A stretch of DNA of 64,000 nt. Origin: Haliclystus octoradiatus. Taxonomy: Eukaryota > Cnidaria > Staurozoa > Stauromedusae > Haliclystidae. Location: assembly GCA_916610825.1 (NCBI GenBank), contig OU744450.1, positions 1,550,001-1,614,000 of the forward strand, written 5' to 3'. Below the pieces are notes generated by a model. That model was given only the letters and a program-made list of their open reading frames with translations. It made no database searches and was not told the origin of the DNA. This document shows, piece after piece, positions 12,801-24,800 of this stretch (position 1 is the stretch's first letter; each line of letters begins with the position of its first letter). The position numbers and the translations under genes are program-made.

Positions 12801-15800
12801 TGTCGTCATAAAGCTAGATCCAATCCCTTTTTTTCCCTCAGCGACATTTGGGCCAAAACACCACTTTGAAGGCATTTTTCACCAAGAAATAATTTCCAGA
12901 TCGAAAAAAAAATTACGCCATTGTTTTTTTCACGTCGGGTTCTACTACATATGTAAAGATAGTCTGGGGGTTTATTCCCACTTTAATGGTGTTCTATTTC
13001 ATTTTGATAGGGATTAACTTTCCACTACCTGAACAGAACATAGCAAAACATAACATAAGGTGATTTTAACTCTCCTCAAAGTAACCCAGCAACGCGAGAG
13101 CCTCATTTCTAGTTCAAAATAATTAAGGACTTGAAATATATAGTGATGGATGACTCTCTGGTGTTTCCCTTGGTAGGGACGAAATACGTGTCAAACAAGA
13201 CCCACCAATTGATTAATCAGTTACGCTGTTATTTAACCGGTGGCAATGCGCTAATGCGCAGACGGACTATACAAAGAAAAAGTCTGTCTGCATGCAGGCT
13301 AGTCTGGACTCACCTCTAAGCATAATTGTAATATAGCATTTTGTAAGAAACCAATTTGTTTACCATCTTTAAAATACCCACCTAGAAAACGTTTTTAAGA
13401 CAGAAAAATGTCTACAATTATTATTGATTTAATTAGCACATTATTTTCATGTACGGTTGCAATGGAATGGCTATGGAGTTGGTAGAATAACGGCACTTTT
13501 TCCACGGTTTAATCAAAATTGAAACAGTTGTAAATTTCATGGTTCGACTCATATCATCACAAAGTTACCCATGAGCAGATAACAACTATATTTATCTTAT
13601 GAATACTTTAGATGTGACCGTTATACACAGGTGACTAACAAGTAGGCTACTATGAAAGAAATTGTTTATAAGCTTCAGTAAATAGAACGACTGATAATTA
13701 AGTAAATATTCTTATAGAGCTATTTTCCAATGAGTCCATCGAGAATTACTGAAGAAAATATTGATAACTCTGTTGATGTAGTTTGAAAAGACCGTGACAG
13801 ACACCGTGATGTAGTGTTATGTCACACCAACAATCAAACATGGCCGATGTAAAAACCCGGGGGGGGGGTACTCCACTATGACGGCTATACAGGGACGTGC
13901 CACGTTTTTTGGGTGCATCTTCAAGCTGAGAAAAAACTTTATGGGTATGAAATTTCAAATTTGGAGCTCTTGGGTATCCTATTTTTGAGTTTTTCAAGAA
14001 TTTTTGACAAAATTTTACATCATTCTTGTGTATTTACTTAAAATCAATCAACCTGCTGGAACTTTTTGGGTAGCATCAACAGAATTTTTGGAACTTTTTG
14101 GGTAGCATCAACAGAATTTTTGGAACTTTTTGGGTACTTTACCTTTTTCCAAAGTGGCACCCCCAGTCTCTGAAGAGCTGGAGTTACCCCCCACCCGGGT
14201 GTAAAAACTTGCTTTATTAAATAGTACATGTAATAAAATAAACATTATGCAGTGTGAGAGAAACAAGTGAGATGCACAACCACTCTCGATCGGTTCTCGC
14301 AGCAACTTAAAGGATATTAGTTATTCTACGAATGTTAATAATACAATACAGTGTAACCCGCTTAAATGCAAGTCAAAATTGTCAATGGTTTTCATTGCAT
14401 TTATCCGAATTTGGACTGATCCAAAATTAGTTGATCTACGAAATGATCAATTGATAAAAAGACAACAAAGTTTATATAAAGCAATGAAGATTATCACAGT
14501 ATAAAAATGGGGGAATTACCTTCAGCTGCAGTTGAAATGTAAGGTTGTATTGCCCATAGACTAAATAAAATATGCATTTTAGATAGAACAGAACGCAGAG
14601 ACGTTGACATATTATAAGAGTCATTGTACTTCAATATCTTTCTAAGTGAGTAATTCTGAAAATGAAAAATTCATAAAAAGTAAATGATTGCGTTGAGTAC
14701 AAACAAAATAATTTGTCAAAGACAGACAAATCTCTTATAATGGTCACCTCTTTACAGCGGCTAACTGTCTATAGTGGTCACTCTTGGTATTTATCGAATC
14801 AACCCTGTATATAAAGGCCACCTGTACATACCGACCCAGATGAAAAACAACTAACACAAAACAAAGCCCCTACAAATACCCAGAAAGCAATACAATAAAC
14901 TGCTTATTGACATTGAGCTGATTTACAGAATTGTAGAATTTGGTATCCACGAATATCTACAATTTTAAAAAGGTAAATCATCAAAAATGGGTGTAATGGG
15001 TCATTAAAAAAGTTACCAGTATCAGTGTTAGTTAATATATACTGTACTTCTAATCTAAAAGTTGTTTATTATAGGCATTGTACACACTTAGTTGAATGTA
15101 CTCACCAACAAGTAAACGAGAGATAAAGAACGACTGAAATATGCTTGAATACCATTCTTCACTTCAAATGGAGACTGGAAAATAAAAACAATGAAAATGT
15201 CACCTTTAAAGCAAAATAGAAAAACAGACAATTTCATTTCATGCTTGTAAAATTATTATGAATATTACACGTAGATAAATTGTTCATGAATTGTAACACA
15301 GGGTACCACAGAGTATGGGATCCAGAAGGCTAGGGGGCCATCCATGAAGTACGTACTCAGTAAATATATCAATATTTGACACCCACCCTCCCCCTTACGC
15401 AGCTATACGCTTTTAGATTACCCCCTCTCCCTTCTGGGTATGTACTAGCAATTTTGGAAATATGTCCATGACTCATTCCAAATGCATGATTCTGCAAACA
15501 AAATTTGATGTAAGTACTGCATGCCCTTTATTGTAGGTTAGGAGAAATCTCCGTTGCTCTCAGCCTGTTTTATTCGGTTTCCCCTGTTTACCAATACCCC
15601 TATCTGATCCTTATTATATCTGATAAACTGGCACAAGTGAAGAGATTCAATAAAATACGCTAGACTTGGCGGCTTACATTTATTCATCGACTTACTTTAC
15701 CGTTTTCTGTTTGCTCTTTAGATTTTTTCAAAGTTTCGGCGTATAAATAGCAAACAAGCCATTTATAGGCATCCAATATAACTTAATATAGATAAAAGAA

Positions 15801-18800
15801 GAAAATGAGAAAATGGTGAAGAAGATGAACAGAACACAAACATACATCATCAGTAATAAGATTTACATAAGGTTAGCATAAGAATATATTACATTAAATC
15901 TGAATTGCATTCATATACATTTGAAGGTTACACCTGTGGATGTATTTACTGAGTTCATGAATGTTAAATGGCCTGTCTTTCATGAATTGTTTTCATAGGG
16001 GCTTACGCTCAATGAATGTAAAAACTTTAGCAGAAAGCTTTATTGTTGATTTAGTATATAAGTGAGTCATGTATCAATTGGAGTGTAATTCAAGATGTAC
16101 AGACAGTGAAGGTAGTATAGAAGATATCATGTACGGTGAACCTGTATACAACGGCCAGCTACGAAAGGTAGATAAATTGACCACTATATACAGGTGACCT
16201 TTATTTACAGGTTTGATCCAATAGAAAATCTTATTTTAGACATTGCAAGAGTGACCACTATAGACAGGTGGCCGATGTATAGAGGTGGCCACTATAACAG
16301 GTTTGACTGTATTAGTCAAAAGCATGCGTCTGTCAATCATTCCAACTTTATACTTGAGGTCTTACTGGGATAACGTTGAATTCCTAATTGCTAATGAGCA
16401 TGCCAAAAATATATTCGTGGTAAGTAGGCCTATAAAGGAGTATTAGCCTAGTATTAATGGCTATGAAATACAGTATAGCAGTATAATAGGTATATTTTTA
16501 CCAGAATTTGCGACATATGATTGTGAGGTTTATATAATTATATCTGATGGCTGATGGAACGGTTAACGGAACGGAAGGGGGGGGTCTCATTAATATAAAT
16601 AGATAATAGTTCATAAGCACCCCTTGAAAATTAAGGTTATTCATCTGTGGTATTGTTCTGAAGTATTTTCTTGCAAGGGGGTATGTCTGAAGTATGAGTA
16701 ATAACTGAATACAATCACTCCATTCGTCCTCTGGGCAAGGCAACCTTCAGAAATAGAACGATTTTATTATATTAGAACTATTTTGGCAGTGCAATATTGT
16801 ATTTTTTAATTCTTGAGATTGATAAATAGTAGCCAGATTTAAGCATGATGAGTAAAGTGGGACAATGAATGGAAATTACAATTGATGATGCCAATTGGGT
16901 ATCAACTCGATATCCGGCAGATACTGTACCATTGAGGGAGTAGTACTACAAATTTAATCTACAAGTGCAAGAATTGTATATATATTGAATAATGAAAAGT
17001 TGAAAACATACCATTGGTTTTCATGAAATCATCAACAGAGTCGGCCTGACATTTTCTATAGAGAGTATCGTTGATTCTACTGAAAACCTCTAATGAACCA
17101 AGGGGAGACTTAACATCTAGTGGCGTAAATCAGAAAATCAAAAATCAAAATGCTGTCAAACATTTGCGGTGGATGTTTGTGATATTTTGATACAAGTCAA
17201 TATTACTGAGTGCACTGGTTCCTCTTGATGGAAAGGTGACATTATGAGTTCATAAACGGTTCATGAAAATTAAATAGTCCAATTTTAATGAACTTCTTGT
17301 GACCTATCATGGCAATTCATGAACTGTTGATGAATAAGCATAAAAAAGTTAATGAAAATCGTTAATGCTTATTTGTGAACTTTTTATGAACAGTTAATAA
17401 ATTGCTATGGAAAGTTCATTTTCACAGGGGTATCTCCCCTGTTTTAGATATTTTTGATGTTCTACTCATTTTTGTGACATTACAATACATATTAATGTCA
17501 GAAATTTCTACAACAATCTGGAATGCTTAAAGATTCCAATTCCTTAAATGATAATGACGATGATGATGATGATAGTGATGATAATAGGCTATATAGTTTG
17601 ATTGGCCACAAGAATGAGGGAAATCCTACTTGTGAACCATTGTGTCACACTTTTAGCGATCATCAGGCGGTAACATTATCGATTGCTTAACATGTGAAAC
17701 TCTGAGTTACGAAAAAGGCCTTGATTCTTGTCTCCAATCTATTCATGCTCTGTTTCAATTGACATTGAGCCTTTTTACATACATGTGTGTGTACAATTGA
17801 TTATTATTTCTGAATAATAGCTAGAAACAATAGTCAATTATTCACGCTTTGAGCGACCATCACCTTTATAATCGCCATCAAACATTGTCGCTTTAAGAGT
17901 TACCGTCTGATGATCGCTTGAAGATGTAAACTCTGAGTTACAGATAAAGGTTTTGCCTCATTTTTGTGTTCAATCTTATAAATAGATGACTTACTTCCAG
18001 ACATTATATCATTCTCAATTGATATCAGATAGTTTCCAGTTTGGATTAATAAAACATTGTTGTCGCCTTCATAGGTACAGCTTGAATCCACAAAATCACG
18101 CCAATGCCCAATTTGATTAACTATAACAAAATATCTAGTTGGAGGAAATGTTATCAAAAAAATGGCCCTTGAGCAGGATAGCAGTAATAATTACTACAAT
18201 TTTATATCAGTTAATTAGCGAAACTGTTCACAGCTTTATACCTAAATATTGTTCATTCAAACCTGTTATAGTGGTCACCTCTATACAGCGGACACCTGTC
18301 TATAGTGTTCACTCTTGCAGTGTCCAAAATAGCATTTTTTATTGGATCAAACCTGTACATAAAGGCCACCTATCTATAGTGGTCAATTTATCTACCTCTC
18401 GTAGCTGACAGTTATATACAGGCTTCACTGTATATACAGTATATTTCAAATTTGATTTCTTATTTTAATTTGTTAATTAATAGGCTTACATATTTCTATT
18501 CCATTTTATTTACATTAGTGTATATAGCTTTAATTTTGATGTTTATCGGATACAGAGTAAAACATGTGTTTGTATGCGTCTATCTGTGATCTATACAAGC
18601 AAACTAAAGTTAAACAACAGTAACACGTGTGAAGAGCAAGGGCTAAAAGGCAACATGATTTGAATGCTTTTAACTTTAATATTCTGGAGTATCTATCATC
18701 AACAATGCTAACATGATTCAATTTTTTTTGCAATTATTTAGAAATTATAGTTATTTTCAAGTTGTGTAGGCTTGCGTGATCTCAACACAGGAGTGAACCA

Positions 18801-21800
18801 ATCAAATCACTAGAACAGCATTCGAAAGTTTTACAATGTTGGTTGAAAGATAGTTGCTGAATATCTGATAAACTTTTTTTAATAAATATTTTATATCCAC
18901 TCGCCTTCAAGGTATCCATGTCCTCCGCATGCTTCGCGGCATTCTTGAATACCATCTCTTACAAACCAAGAAGAAAATGGTTTCGATGCACTTGAAATTG
19001 CATGGATTTCTTTACCAAGATCAGCCTATCAAGATATATTTTTTAAGCAAGATAATTAAGTATTTTGGCGTATGTGATTCAATTCCAAAATAACTAGCCC
19101 AGTGACCCTATTTTAGTTCATGAAAAACAAATATGAAAAAGAGACTCATGAACCCATTTACACTGAAACTTTCAACAGGTGTTCTTAATTGAATTCATGA
19201 ATATGATTTTTACGTTTAAAGCATGATTTTAGAAAGAAAGGGTGATTACTATTTTCTTGGTACAGATGTCGAAGATGTATTTATATCTCATATATTCTTC
19301 CGTAAAAAGTTATTATTATCCATGTGAAAAACAGTTCATCGGTTCATAGTAGTTAAATGGCTCAATCTTTATGAACCTTTTTATGGACATTTTATGCCTG
19401 CATTCATGAACTTTTTATGAACAGTTTATGAAAATTGGGCCATTTAATGTAAACTCGTGAACATTATTCACAAAGACAAGAGTGGTGTTTAAAAAGAATT
19501 CTGGAAAGGAAGTGGCCCTTGTATTATGAAAGAACTAAATAGATGCTTTAAACAGTTTACTGTGAGCTGTGGATCCTGATACAAAATCACTACATGGTAC
19601 TACAACAAGAATGTAAACCATATGTCCGGTCAAAATGAGATTCTGTCAGTCAAAGGATCAGTTGGATCTAGGAGAATACGATAAATGTGCATCAGTTCAT
19701 GAACATTTCATCCAAAGCCTCTAAAAAAGATTCACTAGGTTCATAAACTTTATGAACTATTCATTGAATTTCATGAATGGTTCATGAACATTTCATCCAA
19801 AGCCTCTAAAAAAGATTCACTAGGTTCATAAACTTTAAGAACTATTCATTGAATTTCATGAATGGTTCATGAACATTTCATCCAAAGCCTCTAAAAAAGA
19901 TTCACTAGGTTCATAAACTTTATGAACTATTCATTGAATTTCATGAATGGTTCATGAACATTTCATCCAAAGCCTCTAAAAAAGATTCACTAGGTTCATA
20001 AACTTTATGAACTATTCATTGAATTTCATGAATGGTTCATGAACATTTCATCCAAAGCCTCTAAAAAAGATTCACTAGGTTCATAAACTTTATGAACTAT
20101 TCATTGAATTTCATGAATGGTTCATGAACATTTCATCCAAAGCCTCTAAAAAAGATTCACTAGGTTCATAAACTTTATGAACTATTCATTGAATTTCATG
20201 AATGGTTCATGAACATTTCATCCAAAGCCTCTAAAAAAGATTCACTAGGTTCATAAACTTTATGAACTATTCATTGAATTTCATGAATGGTTCATGAACA
20301 TTTCATCCAAAGCCTCTAAAAAAGATTCACTAGGTTCATAAACTTTATGAACTATTCATTGAATTTCATGAATGGTTCATGAACATTTCATCCAAAGCCT
20401 CTAAAAAAGATTCACTAGGTTCATAAACTTTATGAACTATTCATTGAATTTCATGAATGGTTCATGAACATTTCATCCAAAGCCTCTAAAAAAGATTCAC
20501 TAGGTTCATAAACTTTATGAAATATTCATTGAATTTCATGAATGGTTCATGAACATTTCATCCAAAGCCTCTAAAAAAGATTCACTAGGTTCATAAACTT
20601 TATGAACTATTCATTGAATTTCATGAATGGTTCATGAACATTTCATCCAAAGCCTCTAAAAAAGATTCACTAGGTTCATAAACTTTATGAACTATTCATT
20701 GAATTTCATGAATGGTTCATGAACATTTCATCCAAAGCCTCTAAAAAAGATTCACTAGGTTCATAAACTTTATGAACTATTCATTGAATTTCATGAATGG
20801 TTCATGAACATTTCATCCAAAGCCTCTAAAAAAGATTCACTATGTTCATAAACTTTATGAACTATTCATTGAATTTCATGAATGGTTCATGAACATTTCA
20901 TCCAAAGCCTCTAAAAAAGATTCACTAGGTTCATAAACTTTATGAACTATTCATTGAATTTCATGAATGGTTCATGAACATTTCATCCAAAGCCTCTAAA
21001 AAAGATTCACTAGGTTCATAAACTTTATGAACTATTCATTGAATTTCATGAATGGTTCATGAACATTTCATCCAAAGCCTCTAAAAAAGATTCACTAGGT
21101 TCATAAACTTTATGAACTATTCATTGAATTTCATGAATGGTTCATGAACATTTCATCCAAAGCCTCTAAAAAAGATTCACTATGTTCATAAACTTTATGA
21201 ACTATTCATTGAATTTCATGAATGGTTCATGAACATTTCATCCAAAGCCTCTAAAAAAGATTCACTAGGTTCATAAACTTTATGAACTATTCATTGAATT
21301 TCATGAATGGTTCATGAACATTTCATCCAAAGCCTCTAAAAAAGATTCACTAGGTTCATAAACTTTATGAACTATTCATTGAATTTCATGAATGGTTCAT
21401 GAACATTTCATCCAAAGCCTCTAAAAAAGATTCACTATGTTCATAAACTTTATGAACTATTCATTGAATTTCATGAATGGTTCATGAACATTTCATCCAA
21501 AGCCTCTAAAAAAGATTCACTAGGTTCATAAACTTTATGAACTATTCATTGAATTTCATGAATGGTTCATGAACATTTCATCCAAAGCCTCTAAAAAAGA
21601 TTCACTAGGTTCATAAACTTTATGAACTACCATTGAATTTCATGAATGGTTCATGAACATTTCATCCAAAGCCTCTAAAAAAGATTCACTACGTTCATAA
21701 ACTTTATGAACTATTCATTGAATTTCATGAATGGTTCATGAACATTTCATCCAAAGCCTCTAAAAAAGATTCACTAGGTTCATAAACTTTATGAACTATT

Positions 21801-24800
21801 CATTGAATTTCATGAATGGTTCGTGAACATGCTATAAACTTTCCAAACATTTTGGGATTGTTCATGAACTGTTCTGTTTATAAAAAAAAACTGTTTTTCA
21901 ACATATTATAAATATTCCTTGGACCCTCACGAATATTCATGGCCTGCTTATTGCAACCTTTTCATGATTCACCTATGAAATGTTCCTAAATGTTTCATTA
22001 AAGTTGATGATTTCACAATCGCAAACTGTTTCACAGGGTAGTTTATGAAAGTCATTAGCAATTCATTAATTAGTTCATTAGAGATTCACAAGCTAAGATT
22101 GGTAAAAAAAATGTTTCTATAAAAAGTTCACGTAGAAGAATGCAATTACCCATTCAAGAACTCATCTAATTCCATGCAACAGATTTCTTTTCTAGCAGAA
22201 GGAGGAATATTCAGTGAATGACATATATAATCATACCATCTCATCAGATGAATCTCCGCTAATCAGTCTTTCTTTAAAACTGTTGTAGTCTGCAGTTAAA
22301 CAGTTGGTAAATTTTTTCCATGTCGAAACAGCAGCAACATAAGGAACAAGTCTCCAATGCTAGTAAGTAATACAAGTCAAAATAATTTACAAAATCAGAA
22401 AATAGCAACCAATATATGTTTGCTATAAATTAAAAAGCTTGATGCAGACCAAGCTATTCATGAAGCACTGATATTCAATTTCCGCCTTTTCGCAAATGTG
22501 TTGAATGTATTAACACAGCTTGAAGCAGACCACACAGCTTCAACATTAGCCGTCAAACACTTCTTACTTGAAGGCACATAATAACACAAAAATATAATCC
22601 AAACTTATAAAACTGTCCGAATTATTGTTTTGAAAATCATTCAAGCTGATTCATTCATTACAAACTGCAAACTTCAAACTTGTACATTAGCCCCGGTTAA
22701 ATGGCTTTTTACTTTAACCAACATTATGTGTGGGGGGTTTACCAAATGACTAAATTGATTTCTTTTTCATTTTTGTCAACATTGGTGATCAGTTGAGGGT
22801 TGGTGTGACTTAGTCAACCAATCCAAATCCTGAGTTGAGCTACATCATTGTCGACGAATCAGAAGAACTTTCATATTTTCATCAATTTCACCGATGTTGG
22901 TAAATATAAAAAGCCGTTTGACCATTTTGCCAACTTTGTGCTGATTCTTTGCCAACTACGTCAAGAACAATAGAATATTCATGAGGTTGGCGACATTTTT
23001 GAACACGAGTAAATTTCAGCACACGCCAGTAAACAATTGACGGCAACATGATAGGTGTGATAAATTTTGAACACGTTATTATAAATGTTCTATATTTCAA
23101 TTCTATTTAATGATGTACAGTGTAACCCGCTTAAGTGCAAGTCAAAATTGCCAACGGTTTTCATTGCATTTATTCGAATTTGCATTTATCCGAAATTGTT
23201 TACCAAGAACTTGACCAAATAATTGTTTAACAGATTTTAAAGCCAGGTTGCAGATAAGCGGGAATTTCACTTATCCTAATTGCACATTAGCGGGTTACAT
23301 TGTATTTAACAGATAATACTTACCTGTAACTGATATTCAAGTATCGGCCATTCTGGTTTGGCAGGAGGTCCAAATTGTTTTCTTGAAATCGAATACCTAC
23401 AACATATATGAATGTTGAATTAGGTAACAAGTTTAGAAATATTGTAATTTATAGTTTATGCATTGAGCCTCAACTTCAGTGTTCCCGGATATGATACAAA
23501 CACCTATTGTATAGTTTATTAGAACAATAATACCGTTGTGCTTCAATTCAAAACATTTGGACTCTGAAAATCGAAACTAGTTTGTTTCAACAGTTTTTCA
23601 TTTTGAATCTTTATGTCGAGAATACCAAGATAGACTAACTCAGATTTAAATAGGGCATTGTATGATAATCTGACCATCTGAAATTTTTTCGCATCAAAAC
23701 AAGAGGATTTTAAAATAGTTTTGAAGGCCAATTCTCAGTGATTCTGCCGTGTCAGAAGCGATCAAAATGTTTGGAATTGATCGATATTGTGTCAACAAAG
23801 ATTGGGACGAAGATGTTATTTTGAATTATTCAAGACTTGAAGATGCTAAATACGTTTTATTTGGTTGATTTTCACAAAGGTAAGATAATATTACTGTCTG
23901 TTCAAAATTCTTCCAAACACAAATCTGAGTTAGACTATCTTGGTTCTATTATAATATCATGATAATACAAGATTGATTCAATACTAACATACTTTTTGCT
24001 CATTACTGTAATGAACTGTTTTCCACACAGAGGTATTGACAAGTGAACATTATTTAGATACGGCAGCTAAATTTAATTCAAATGCAAATTCATTTGGGGC
24101 ATTGCTCATAACATTACTAATAACAGGGGTGATTAGCTCAGTTGGCAGAGCAACCGAACTTCAGATCGTATCATATCTGATCGACTGTGGTTCAAAACCC
24201 CCTCAGGTAAACTCAGCCTTGACTTCATCTGAAACATCAAATGAGTACCATCTAAGGATGGCGGATGGAATGGTTCAGAAGGAATTGCATTGTGAGTAGC
24301 TGCGGCGCATCGTTGCGCATTGACAATCAAGGCCTATCTGCCATGAAATCTGTTGAAATTGATCTGCAGTGTCGCGGCTGAGATCTAAGGAGCGTTTAAC
24401 ATCATTGCTCTTAGCGAAAAGAGCCACTCCTCTAGAAATAGAGGAGTGGTACACCCTTTGGTAGGGCGACACCGTCTACATTACTACTATTTTTTTTTAC
24501 AGACAGTTCATGGAAGTGTGGGCCATTTAACATTCACCGACTGTTCATGAGCTGTTCATAAACTGTTCTTGAACTCCTGAACTGTTTCTCGCAGGGACAT
24601 GCTTACATTGATAACAGTGTTATAAAAATAATTCCTAATCTGCAGCTTCCTGGACGTTATTGTTTTTTGTATACAAACCTTATGGCAATTGTCAGTACTT
24701 GAAACAAGGCATAGCAGAGTCCTTCACTTATGGCGACACGACCACCGGATAAAGCTCCTAGCTGAGCCCCAAATCGTTTATTTGGATCTTTGAAAGGGGT

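Noticed and set aside
19690..21830. CRISPR-like array
   Set aside because: Units are contiguous 85-bp repeats without unique spacers, in an animal intron.
24129..24200. Functional tRNA gene
   Set aside because: A and B boxes are present but the cloverleaf arms do not pair properly and the sequence continues into a SINE body.
24129..24330. ORFs of about 65-87 aa in both strands over SINE copies
   Set aside because: The same frames recur wherever the SINE occurs (5646, 24129, 29820); they are non-coding SINE RNA.
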